From: Thalassia testudinum
Lineage: Eukaryota > Streptophyta > Magnoliopsida > Alismatales > Hydrocharitaceae
Reading direction: 5' to 3'
DNA: 64,000 nt
Assembly: GCA_037157565.1 (NCBI GenBank)
Contig: JAZHRO010000073.1
Coordinates: 93,722,001 to 93,786,000 of the forward strand
A program made the translations under genes and the position numbers. Shown in pieces: positions 46,788 through 57,816 of the stretch (position 1 is the stretch's first letter; each line of letters begins with the position of its first letter). Under the pieces are notes generated by a model. The model saw only the letters and a list, made by a program, of their open reading frames with translations, was not told the origin of the DNA and did not search any database.

Positions 46788-47236
46788 TGGGCTGTCCATC
46801 TTCTGTCTATTGTAGAGGGTGCCACGGTGCTTGGATCGTGGTGATTTCTACGTGGCTGAACTACGATCGTCACTCCAGATCCATCTGTACGGTTGGATTT
46901 TTCATCCGAAGCCCATATGGATGTCGGATTGCCCTCCTGGCCATTGATCTTCCTTGGACTTCATATGATGCTACGAAACTCTGATCTAGACGATTTTGAA
47001 GGTGTTAGACTCAGTTCGTTATGCTGATCAAATTTGTATGGTTCGATTGTCCATCCGAGGCCTTGAAATAAATCTTCTTCTCCTGACCATAAAAAGGACC
47101 TAATTAATCTAAAATATATACAACTACTCTAAATGCAGGATGATGAATGCTATGCAATATTTATATCATGAAATGCAAATCTAAGCCTAGGAACATGCAT
47201 GATTAAGCATTTCAACCTAAATAGATGTCTATATCA

Positions 47237-47978
47237 CACTCCAATGGTGAAATCGTAGGCATTGCACATCATCTCAAAGTTGAGAGACCAATCGGGTGGT
47301 TGGAGAATCGGGGAATCAGAAATAGCGCTTCGTAAGGTCTTGAAAGCTCTAAGACATGAGGAATTGAAGTCAAATGGGACATCGACAACTGGAAGACTCG
47401 TCAACGGGCATGCGATTATTGAGAAATCACAAATGAATCTTTGGTAGAATTCGACGTGGCCCAAGAATGATCTGATTTGCTTAACCGAGCTAGGTCGAGG
47501 TAACCGGGATATGACTTCTGATTTAGCTCGGTCAAGCTCGAGTCCGTTAGATGAGATCTTGTGACCTAGTACAATGCCATCCCTCACAATAAAATGGCTT
47601 TTCTCCCATGATAGTACTAGGTTTACTTCAAGGCACTGCTTTAGTTGTGAGGTTATCAAGACAAGATGAGAAATCATCTCCGAAAATGGAAAAGTTGTCC
47701 ATAAATACTTCGACATAGTCCCCAATCATACCAGAGAAAATGGCCATCAAACAATGCAGAAATGTCGCTAGTGCATTGTAGAGGCCGAAGGACATTCGCT
47801 TAAAAATGAATGTTCCAATGGGACACGTGAAAGTGGTCTTGTCTTGATCTTCCGAGTTAATTGCTACCTGATTGTACCTAGAGTATCCATCCAAAAAGCA
47901 AAAGAAACTGTGCCCGACTAACCGTTCTAATATCTGATCAATAAACAGTAAAGGAAAATGATCCTTCTCGGTAGCTGT
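47237..47978 (-). pseudogene. Athila-like pol fragment H (reverse transcriptase)
   Basis: The minus-strand frame reads [47 protein letters not shown], then a box altered to FMDNFSIFG, so the last catalytic Asp is lost. After a frameshift near 47640 it continues [26 protein letters not shown] and the RNase H start NFEMMCNAYDFTIG. It is cut on one side by LTR D and on the other by LTR G. It is closer to element B pol than to the young element by eye. It must belong to an older element into which D and G inserted. Confidence 0.9.
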
Positions 47979-48284
47979 TGATAAACACGCATAAATTCAT
48001 CGTAAAATGCTTATTTAAGATAGTTCCTAGGCCTAGCATTGCATATCATGATATAAATATTGCATAAACATCCATTGCATTGCATTTAGGATAGTTGTAC
48101 ATTATGTACACTAATTCTGTCATTTTGCATGGCCAAGAGGCAATACGACAACTTTACGGGTTTCGAGTGAAGAATCTGATCGTATGAATGGATTCAGAGT
48201 GTCGATTGCAGTCCGTCAACGCGAGAATTGCCCCGATCTGAGCTCTATAGCACCCTCTACAAGAAGAAGAAGACGGATGGCCTA

Positions 48285-48306
48285 GATGGCACCACGTGGC
48301 GCCATC
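48285..48306. promoter_or_regulatory. G-box palindrome, LTR G
   Basis: GATGGCACCAC then GTGGCGCCATC, one mismatch from perfect, centre CCACGTGG. Confidence 0.75.
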
Positions 48307-48542
48307 CAAGCCGCCCTACCCAAGCCATCGAACGACCACCATCACCCTGCACACAGGTAAACATGCCCCCCCTGAGCACACAGTTAAGACGACCGATAGC
48401 CGTAGCGGATGTCTAAAGGCGAAGCCGCGTGAAGCGCGATTTAAACTATGGGAAGCGCATGCTCTGCTCTCGGCCGTGCGATCTCGCATCCGATGGTCGT
48501 GGGTGTGTAGCCACAAAGCCAAAGCGCAACACAGTACCACCC

Positions 48543-48594
48543 TCAGCACAGTGGGCAGAGTTCTTTTCCTTGTCCATGGGTGCGCATTCGAAAC
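48543..48594 (+). promoter_or_regulatory. tRNA-like module, LTR G
   Basis: TCAGCACAGTGG (A-box, 48543-48554) and GCATTCGAAAC (B-box, 48584-48594) followed by TCAAAT, the same tail as in A and the solo LTR. Confidence 0.6.
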
Positions 48595-49361
48595 TCAAAT
48601 GAGGCGCTCAATTCAGTGAAGAGCTGGTGTTCGCTGCATAGATCACGTAGAAAATTAACACGTTGTAGTATAGCGCGAAATACGTCTCGAGCAAATAAAT
48701 TAACGAAACTTGGTGAGTCCCGGTCGATCACAAGGAGGCAGAAAGCACTTTTGATTTCATACACTTGTTCTCAATATGATTACTAAAGAATAGGAACAAT
48801 CAATCACAATATTCACATTACAAAGAGATTGAATTTGATATATGTAATAGAATGAAAACATGAAAGTAAACTACTACTAATCTAACAGAATGAGGGCACC
48901 ACGGGTAGTTCGTGGTGACCTCTTGGAGATGTTGAGAAGAGCAGTAACAATTCGTTAGGGTGGCCCAACGGATGCTTCAGATGGAGGTATAAAGACAGGT
49001 GCAGAGAAGATTGGAAGAAGAAGAAGAAAGAGTGGCTGAAGAAGGAGGAATAAGAAGAGAATATGAGAAGTGCCATCAAAGGGGGCCCTTTGGCCTCGTT
49101 TTAGAGCTTTAGTGGAGGGTAAAGAAGGTATCTTTCCCCTTAAATCTGTGCAAATGACTTGAATTAATCAGATCCATTGATCAGGAGATCAATGACCTTG
49201 ATTAAGCCTTCCAAATCCTTCTTTTATCCCCAGTTGAATTTGGTGCTACCACATGGCAGCCTGTGCACCTTTGGATGCAGATTGCACAGCTCCTGCTCCC
49301 CCACCTCGCGCCTTTGCTTTCTCTTCTTCGTCGCTCACCCCTTCTACGCGCCCAATCCACA

Positions 49362-49387
49362 GCCGTTCGATCATAAGATCGGACGGT
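49362..49387. repeat. CCGTTCGATC hairpin, LTR B
   Basis: GCCGTTCGATC and GATCGGACGGT pair around ATAA with one G:T. A decayed copy is at 63378-63410 in the right LTR. Confidence 0.65.
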
Positions 49388-49563
49388 TTAAACACACTCT
49401 TGATTGCCTCTTGTAAATCCTAAAGTACGCTCTCGCACATTTTCGCATGGGTCATCGTGCACGTTTTGATCCATCGCCTCCACGCTCGCTGCGCGTCCAC
49501 TGCCGAGCAACTAACGCTTGAATTGTGCTCGCGCTTGCTGCTTCTCCTAATTCCACATCGAAC

Positions 49564-49618
49564 GCATTTCGATCTCGCACCGCCCACTATTTGTTAGGCG
49601 TTGTCTCCACTGTGCTAC
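49564..49618 (-). promoter_or_regulatory. tRNA-like module, LTR B
   Basis: Minus strand GTAGCACAGTGG (A-box, 49607-49618) and GATCGAAATGC (B-box-like, 49564-49574), 55 bases in all. The right LTR copy has GTAGTGTAGCAG at about 63640-63651. Confidence 0.6.
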
Positions 49619-49813
49619 GCGTGCAGATGGTCGCGCCTTCCATTTCCTATGCAGCTACTTTCGGCCGTTAGATGGGAATTCAACGGTCGAAATTCCTTTT
49701 GTGCGTGATGAGGCGGCTGAAGGTGGTGACATGGCTTCATCGCAACCGTTGGTTGACGATCCAATGACCTGCAGTTCTTCTTTCCAAATTGGAGTGCGGT
49801 AAGGGGTGGTTGT

Positions 49814-49835
49814 GATGGCACCACGTGGTGCCATC
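49814..49835. promoter_or_regulatory. Perfect G-box palindrome, LTR B
   Basis: GATGGCACCAC then its exact reverse complement, centre CCACGTGG. The arm sequence differs from LTR A, yet both are perfect, so arms changed in step. Confidence 0.8.
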
Positions 49836-50277
49836 GTGGTCGTCCATCTTCTTCTCCTTGTATCTGATGATGTAGGCCCCTGATTAAGTTGATTTTTGCA
49901 CCGTTGGACTACGAATGTCAATCCAGATCCATCTATACGATTGGATTTGTCATCTAAGGTTTGGATATTCTTTAATTTCCCCTTGGCTCCTACTTCTTCT
50001 GCGGACTCCCTAGGGTGCTATGGGAGTCTGATTGATGCGCTCTTTGAAGCGTTAAACTCCTATCGATATTCCGAACAGATCCATAAGGTTGGATCGATCA
50101 TCCGCAGCCCTAGATTACCTACAATTAATAATACCTCTCAAACAGCACATTATTATGTATAAAACATATAAATTATCTAAGATGCAAAGTACGATGTGTA
50201 TGCATGCAGAATGCTTGTGTTAAGCTAGGTCCTACCTTAATTCAGGAGAATTAGGGTTTATGATTGTTGCGCAATCA

Positions 50278-50289
50278 TACCCCCATGCC
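50278..50289 (-). other. 3' polypurine tract, element B
   Basis: Minus strand GGCATGGGGGTA next to the LTR, preceded by GGGACTTGCAAAAT-like sequence as in the young element. Confidence 0.85.
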
Positions 50290-52008
50290 TAAATTTTGCA
50301 AGTCCCTAGCAAGTGCAAGACTAAATGCATTGTATCAAGAGTTTACTAATGGTTTATTTCTTTTTGTTTCATCCAAAAATTCATAATCCAGATAACCATG
50401 AACATAATGTTGTAGCTTCTGCAACGGATCCAAGCGAAGAGTCAATACACATTTAAAGTTTGTACTTGAACCCTAGTAAGATTCTATTGGGATAGGCAAA
50501 CCTCTTCTCTCAGGGATATAAACTATTCTCTAATTTTAGCCCTGGCTTTTAGGTTAGGTAGCAGATGTCTGAGTTAACTGGATTTGTATTTGGTGGCTCA
50601 TTCTCTTCTGGTGCTACATGGAGACTAGTATTTCAGAATCTAGATTATTAGATTATTGAATAACTTAACTTAGAGAAGGGCTGGACAACTGTGCTCTCTT
50701 TAATCTTTTGTACTTTTTCTTTTCTCTCTTTTTCTTCTTCTTTTTCTTCCTGAGCTCACATCTTACCAGATTTGCAACTATATTTAGTGGTTTTACATGG
50801 CATTACACTTTATTTAGGTTCTAATAGCCCTATGACTATGTTAGACTCATCAGCCCGTATTCAGGCGGTCAGAAATATAGAAAAATAGGTTAAGGGTGTA
50901 TTTGGTGGTTCGTGAGGGTGGTAGGTGTTTTTGCCTCAAAGCATTTTGACTTACATAATTCAAACTTCTTAACATAACACCTTTTTTTCACAAGCAAATA
51001 TCCCTTTTGTATGCTTTTCTTTTTTATTAATATATATATCTGCTGGCACAATGCCGTTACCAACATAATGCAACAATTCAATACGACATACATACTTTTA
51101 TTCATGAGGCATCATTTGGGATTTTTTTTTTTGGGGATGACCAAGAGGATCTCGGGTGGCTTATTTGGTAGAAGTGGCTACTCTCAGCATCGGGTAGGGA
51201 ATGGATAGGATGACGTATTTCTGACCTTGGCATCAGTACCCTCCTTCAGCCGAGGATTCCGTAGAGGACGGTTGTGACTATCCACCTTAGTCTTAGTTTT
51301 ATCAGAACCCGCACTCTGTGTTTTTGCCTTATTTGGTGGCTCTCGTATGGAATTTCTCACAGATTTAGTACGCAAGAACTGAGAGCGAAAACTATGCCCA
51401 TCTCCGAGTATCATTATTCAATTATTAAATATTACAGATTCCTTACACTAGCCTTAGAACACCAGTAGACTCTCTACTCTCATCTCACTTATGTTTTGGT
51501 GGATGTAATAGAAGATGGTTCACCTGACTCCCTGATTGCTGTCCAAGGGTTCAGGAGAAGAAGCGATGCTTCGTCTCGACAAACTTGAGATGTCTATCAG
51601 TTTTCACAGTGGATCCATTGCAAATTCTACATGCAAGTATGAAATTATACTAGATTCTAAGTCTAGGAATCTACTAAAGAATAATTCTCTAATAAAACCT
51701 CTTGATAAAATGATATAATCCCCCAATTGTTGGTAGAAAATTTTTAGTTTTTATGGACTACCCCCCCATGCCTAAGTGTTTGCATGTCCTCATGCATGAA
51801 TAAAAGAAAAAAGGTAGGGTGTATGTGGATAGAAATCACCTGAAACTGCTTCTGAGTTGTCATTCTGCTCATGCCATTATTGCAATGCCATTACACAATA
51901 TGAAAAACAATATGCAAAACAATATGCGAAAATGAAATATGCTATGTATATGGTATGTATATATGTATACGTACTGAGTTTAACGCCTCTAGCTGGGCAA
52001 CTCATGAG
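50290..52008 (-). other. Non-coding region between pol and 3' LTR, element B
   Basis: 1.7 kb without a credible ORF. It has pyrimidine-rich stretches on the plus strand (50700-50752) and the second PPT-like cassette at 51760-51773. Confidence 0.7.
51760..51773 (-). other. Second PPT-like cassette, element B
   Basis: Minus strand AGGCATGGGGGGG preceded by ATGAGGACATGCAAAC, about 240 bases after the pol stop, as at 22881-22894 in the young element. Confidence 0.6.
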
Positions 52009-55000
52009 TCACATGTCCTCAAGAAGATGTATCATTTCATTAGTAGGAGGAGGTTCCTGGGAAAAGAATGGTTTGAGGCACTGGCCATTAACCATAAAAA
52101 CGTGCCCAGATTTCAGGTCTCTAATTTGGACCGCCCCATTAGGATATGGGTGGACCACTAGAAACGACCCAGTCCACTTGGACTTGAGCTTTCCCGCAAA
52201 GAATTTGAGTAGGGAGTTAAACAACCAAACCTGCTGGTTAGGTGCAAACTCCTTCCTTCGGATGTGTGGATCATGGAAAGCTTTTGTCTTGTCCTTGTAT
52301 ATTTTTGCATTCTCATATGCTTCCTGCCTAAACTCCTCTAACTCACTGAGCTGGAGCTTTCTTTCATAACCTCCAGCCTCAAGGTTAAAACTACATTTTT
52401 GTACCGCCCAAGAGGCACGGTGCTACAACTCCACAGGAAGGTGATAGGCCTTTCCATACACCATGCGGTATGGCGACATTCCGAGCGGGGCCTTGTACAT
52501 GGTACGATATGCCCATAGTGCATCAATCAACCAATCGGACCAATCCTTCCTATCAGGTCTAACCGTCTTTTGAAGGATAAGCTTGATTTGATGGTTTGAT
52601 ACTTCAGCCTATCCATTGGTCTATGGGTGATATGGGGTAGCAGTGCGGTGCTGGAAGACAATACATATGGAATTGGTCAATCAAAATAGATTTCCATGCA
52701 ATTTCTTTTTTACCTCTCTTTCGACAAGAGAATCTCTCATGAAAGGCAAAAAGGGTTTTAGTAAAGTCAATTGGTTTTTCTTTTCTTCCCACCCCCTCCA
52801 TGGAAAGTGAGTTGAGAAGGACGTAGGAATCAATCTATATATAGTGGAGTCAAGGTATTTCTAGTGAGCAGTACGAGTAGAAGAGGTGGAGTTCTTAGAC
52901 GCAGACAGTGAGGTAACAATAGTCAAGCAAGGGCCTACCTATGATATGGGGGGTTCTACTTGACTAACAGGAGAGCTTGTAAAAGTGGTTGTACTTCCTT
53001 TGGACTTCAATGGAAGAAGATAGACTGTACAGTCAAGTAGTTGTAAACATCTATTATGGCTTTCCCGCTTGCTTTCCACTTCTATTCAAGAATCAGAATG
53101 GGAACTCTTTCCTCACAGCATGCATCTCTCGCTCTTTTGCTCTTAGCCTCGCTACGCTCCTCTATTTGGTACCCTTTTGCTCCGCAGGTTCCTCCTTCAG
53201 CAAGCAGAAAGAGAGGTTCGCTTTTATTTAGGCTTGTTGATTGCCTTCTCTTTTGAGGAGTAAGCAACCTCTAATAGTAACACACGTAAGGCTCGTGGAG
53301 TGGGACTTGAAGGTGCGTATCATAGATAGAGTAGCTAAGCAAAATCTACCTCGCATCGATCATCCAAATACTCAGCTCGTACTGTAGTGCCTAAAAATAG
53401 TTGTGAATGTTGTTCAAGCTACTTTGTTGTCGAAAGAAAAATCACCATCATTCTACAGAGGAGTAGGAGTAGTAGGTATGAATGTCTAAGACTACTCACA
53501 AAGGCTAATGGAGGGTTAAGTAGTGGTTGGATGTGATTTGTGAATTGATGTGTTGTAAGTAGAGGTCTAAGATGATTTTCTTGCAAAGCCCACCAAACCC
53601 ATGTCACTACTCATCCTCTATCGATTCTAATCCGCTACATAGGACAAAACCCCTACACAATCCTGCATCCAAAACCATAGCCTTCAAGTATAAAAGATTG
53701 CGCACACATCAATAGAAGATTAGGTGGTACCGACAAGCCGGGAAGGCATAGAGTCGACACAATCAAGCAGGAAATCCCATAAGGGTATTTCAAAAAGGCA
53801 TAATCAAAAGTACAGGCAGAAGGTACTAGTAGTCCCATGAAAGGCAATGCGGTGTTGTACCCTGTATTTCTTCAATAATGACCTAAAATGGGCATGGATG
53901 AAGTGGCTTCCCCCATCTCTTATCAGGGTATGGGGAACTCCAAATCTTGCAAAAATAAATTCTAGGATGAAGGATATAACAGTCTTATGATTAGCTCATC
54001 TTGCTAGGATAGCTTCTACCCACTTTGAGACATAGTCTACTGCAAGGAGTATGTACTCAAAGTCATGCAAGTTCGAGAAAGGGCCCATAAAGTCGAAGCC
54101 CCAGACGTCGAACATTTCTATGACCAAAATGGGTTAGAGGGGCATCATATCTTTTTGGGTCATAGAACCGATTGCCTGGCATTGCTTACAGCACTTGGAA
54201 AACTCGTGTGCATCTCTGAAAATGGTAGGCCAGAAAAATTCTGACTGCAAAATCTTGCAGCGGTCTTTTAGTTTGAGAAATGACCCCCACAAGCATCACT
54301 GTGATAGAAGGATAGCACACTAGAGAATTCCGAATCAAGGATGCATCTACGGATGATCTAATCAGCCCCAATGCGAAAGAGCAATGGGTCATCCCAAAAA
54401 TAGAATTTAACCTTTGATATGAATTTGAGCTTTTGATCCTTGGATAATCCCGCAGGTAGCCTGCCTACAACAAGATAGTTTGCTAAATCAGCATTGCAAG
54501 GAAACTCAACAGAGTTGATAGATAGCAAAGACTCATCTGAAAATCGATCTGATATTAGCGAGGAGTACGGAATGTAGTCTGGGTCTAGCCGAGACAAGTG
54601 ATCCGCCACAACATTACGCACTCTGACTTTGTCACGGATTTTGACATCAAACTCCTATAAAATAAGGATCCATTTAATAAGGCAGGGTTTGGCACCCTTC
54701 TTTACCAACAAATGCTGGAGGGTGGAATGGTCCGTGTAAATGATAACTTTGGACCTGAGTAATTATGACCTAAATTTCTCCAACCTGAATACCACAACTA
54801 GCAATTCTTTCTCAGTGACTGTATAGTTATGCTAAGCCTCGTTCAGTGTTTCACTAGCATAGTATATTACGAATGGATGGAGCTCCTGACGCTGGCTAAG
54901 AATGGGTTCGACAGTGAAGTCGGAGGCATCACACATCATCTTGAAGTCAAGCGACCAGTTGGGGGTTGGAAAATAGGTGCACTGGAGACAATGCTTCGCA

Positions 55001-55739
55001 AAGGTCTTGAAAGTGCTGAGACACGAGGAGTCAAACTCAAAGGGGTGTCAGTTACCAGAAGATTCGTTAATGGACGAGCAATTTTTGAGAAATCTCGAAT
55101 GAATCTTCAATAAAATCCAACATGCCCTAAGAATGATCTGATTTTCCTAACCGAGCTAGGAAAAGGTAATCGCGAAATGATTTCAGACTTAGCTCGATCG
55201 ACCTCGAGTCCATTAGAGGAGATCTTGTGACTTAGTACGATGCCATCCCTTACCATAAAATGGCTTTCCTCCCATGAAAGTACTAGGTTAACCTCTATAC
55301 ATCTCCTTAGAATCTTTGTGAGGTTATCAAGACAAGATGAGAAATTGTCTCCAAACACGGACAAGTCATCCATGAACACTTCTACGCAATCCCCGATCAT
55401 GTCTGAAAAGATGGCCATCATGCATCGCTGAAAAGTAGCTGGTGCGTTGCAGAGGCCGAAAAGCATCCGCTTAAAAGCGAATGTTCCAAAGGGACACGTA
55501 AAAGTTGTCTTGTCTTGGTGTTTCGGGTTGATTGCAACTTGATTGTACTCGGAGTATCTACCCAGAAAGTAGAAGAAACTACGCCCGGCTAGCCGTTCTA
55601 GAATCTGATCAATAAAGGGCAAAGGAAAATGATCCTTTTTGGTAGCTGAGTTTAGCTTCCTGTAGTTAATGCAGACCCACCAAGAAGTCGTGGTGCGGGT
55701 CGGGATGGATTCGCCCAATTCATTTTTTATAATGGTGAG
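52009..55739 (-). pseudogene. Pol of element B, broken
   Basis: From right to left: RT (55718-55107; the motif FLDGYSG has become FLGRYSE so the first catalytic Asp is gone, while FMDD remains), RNase H remnant (55100-54660), linker and zinc module (54621-54100, [12 protein letters not shown] and later HSDACGGHF-like), integrase core (54080-53860), a foreign insert (52654-53843), then the rest of integrase (52640-52230) and the C-terminus (52224-52009, [15 protein letters not shown]). In the TNG motif both flanking glutamines are TAG (52609-52611 and 52621-52623). Sequence upstream of 55740 does not continue into protease, so a deletion has removed that part. Confidence 0.93.
52654..53843. 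other. Foreign insert in integrase of element B
   Basis: About 1.2 kb interrupts pol. It is flanked by 14-bp near-identical repeats, GCAGTGCGGTGCTG (52640-52653) and GCAATGCGGTGTTG (53844-53857). It lacks TG/CA ends, terminal inverted repeats, poly-A and recognisable coding sequence. Its even base composition and texture recall plant mitochondrial intergenic DNA, but this is an impression only. Confidence 0.55.
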
Positions 55740-57816
55740 TCCTACCTTTTTATAATGCTTCGAGGAGAGGGACCTAAATGTGAACTTCCTTGAACATAGA
55801 TTTCAGGTCCTAGAAATTTCACATGTCCTTTTTCCATGCTGAATCTCGCGTTAAGGCGTGGGAAAAGGGATGGGAATTTTAGGGTCTAGGGGCTTCTTTC
55901 CTTTATCTAATGAAGATGGCTTGTGAGAGGAAGAGGGTTGTGAGCCATCTCATGGTAGAGCACAGGAAAAATCATTACCCGCTTGCCTAGGTAGCGGGTC
56001 CTGTGTAGTCTTTCCTCTCCTTAAGGTGATAGCTTTTGCATCAACGTGTTGTCCATGTGGGGGCAGAGGAGCAGGTTGGTCTGGATACATAGGGTTTGGC
56101 AACAAAGGTGGCTGACCGAGTCCATAACCAGGTGGTGCGGGAGGTGCATGCATAACAGCATGTGCCTGCCCTATGGTGCTTGGATCTCGGTGGGGCACCT
56201 TGATTCTGCACATATCTCGGGTTTGGGACAGGTTGGGAGGGCAAAGCTCCCTGTGATCTATGCTCTTGCATCATCTGGTTTTGTGTGTTCTATATGGTTT
56301 GTATTTGGTCAGCCAGTGCCTTCAATATTTGCAGGTTGTCATGAGTATATTTCCGAATTGATGCCTGTAATTCCTCCTTTAGTGACTCCAAAGGGTCGGC
56401 CTGCTTTGGAGGGTAGTTGGCAGCTTGGTGTAGTGGCTGATAGATAGAGCATATCTGTTACTGAGATGAGAATGGCTGCTGCCTACGATACGTGTTCTGT
56501 GCATTATCGTATTGTCTGATCTAGTAGTGTGGATCTTGACTCAGTCTCTGTGGGTTACCAGACTAGGCGAAATTGGGAAGCTGGTGCCAACTAGGGTTAT
56601 ATGTTTCAGAATACGGGTTGGTACGACCATATCCCTGAATGGCATTGACATCTTCATAAGCCGAAGATCTCTCATATGCGAATTTATCAAAGGAATACTC
56701 ACTTGCATCGTCATGTGGCGCGTAACCCTGATTGTACGGTGCTAGAGCCATATTGTTCACGTATTCCTGATATGCAGGATCCTGCGAAGATGGAGAGAAA
56801 ACATCCCGAGTAAACAGATATGTACGAGCAGAGGGGGCTCAGGATGCTTGATAGGAGTAAGATTGAGTAGTGCTGCCAAAAGATCTGGATCTTGCTCGCA
56901 TTAATTCATCGAGCTTCTTATCAACCAGATCCACCTTATCCAACTTTTTGATGATAATGTCCATGTCGGTTCAGGCAGACTCAGCTTGAGCTTCGTGGAC
57001 ATTAACTCGTTGTTGTCTAGGTCGCTGGAACTAGTTCATTGAAGCGGCATTCATCGAGTTCTCTGCTAAGGACTTGAACAGTTCAAATGCACTGTTATCG
57101 TCCTTCACGAGAAAATTCCCACAGCTAGATGCATCGGCCAGGTACCGATGTGTGTCATCCATCCCATGGTAAAATACTTGAGCAAGGTGCCATTTGAGTA
57201 CACCATGGTGTGGACACTTTCTGAGAAGATCGTGGAATATATCCCAGGTGTCATGTAGCTTCTCTCCAGGACCTTGAGCAAAGGTCATGATTGCGCGCCT
57301 CATGGCATTTGTTCGACCGATCAGGAATAACTTTTGGAGGAATTCGCGACGTAATTCCTCCCAGGTTCCAATTGGCCTCACGATGGTCTTGAACCAATAA
57401 GAAGCTTTATCCTTGAGATAAAAAGGAAAAAGCTTCATGAGAACAATTCCAATATCTATATTCCTGGGTAGAATTGACTCTGTAATTTGACTCAGGTCTT
57501 CGAGGTGCTGGAATGGATCCTCATTCGAGTTTCCATGGAAATGAGTCTAAATCAGACTTATGCTATTCGTCTTTAACTCGAATGCGTTTCCTCTTGCAGG
57601 AATCTGGACCTGAGGTGCTATGATTATTGCCGTCGGATCATAGAAGTCCCACAGTTGTTCTCCGCGTGGTGGATGCTGCATCCTGTCGAGTGTCGTGAGA
57701 ATCTGATTGATGCTCTGCTCATATTTCTATTCCGTTTCCTCGACCCTAGCTTCCAAACGAACCATTTGATCCTGATTCTCAGGGTCCTGACGAACTCGAG
57801 GACCAGGATTAGCCAT
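55740..57816 (-). pseudogene. Gag of element B, broken
   Basis: Starts at ATG 57816-57814 (MANPGPRVRQDPENQDQ). The gag domain is at 57438-57031: [54 protein letters not shown], aligned throughout with the young gag. A Tyr/Asn-rich part (56760-56563, NPYSETYNPSWHQLPNFA) follows, then a Pro-rich tail (56274-55950, GLGQPPLLPN). Stops and frameshifts are frequent. The NFAW tryptophan codon has become TAG. The match to the young element fades at about 55950, and the aspartic protease active site is not visible. Confidence 0.9.

Larger units (their letters stand above)
43422..47236 (-). mobile_element. Element D (family A/D, minus strand), left part missing
   Basis: Contains, from right to left, a 5' LTR, primer site, leader and the family's uncharacterised ORF, cut at 43421/43422 by LTR A'. 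D's 3' part and 3' LTR are not in the window. Its right end sits inside pol fragment H. Confidence 0.85.
45422..47236 (-). repeat. 5' LTR of element D
   Basis: Ends TGTTAGGTGT and ATATCA on the plus strand. Contains the U5 motif (45531-45552), GA repeat (45690-45710), TATA box CTATAAAAG on the minus strand (46109-46117), tRNA-like module (46585-46641) and G-box palindrome (46766-46787). The following sequence is minus-strand pol of another element, so 47236 is an insertion boundary. Confidence 0.85.
47979..48627 (+). repeat. LTR G (family A/B-like), left portion
   Basis: Starts TGATAAACACGC inside pol H and shows TTGCAT..ATAAATATTGCATAAACATC as in LTR A (13640-13690). It contains the G-box palindrome (48285-48306), CGATC hairpin-like words (48470-48500) and the tRNA-like module (48543-48594). 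Element B is inserted at 48627/48628, and the rest of G would lie past the window. Confidence 0.8.
48628..50277 (-). repeat. 3' LTR of element B
   Basis: Ends TGTTCGCTGC and GCGCAATCA on the plus strand, next to the PPT. U5 motif 48718-48739, hairpin 49362-49387, tRNA-like module 49564-49618, palindrome 49814-49835. Its uninterrupted form (AATATGATTACTAAAGAATAG at 48772-48792) is the empty-site counterpart of the solo-LTR insertion at 59257. Confidence 0.9.
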
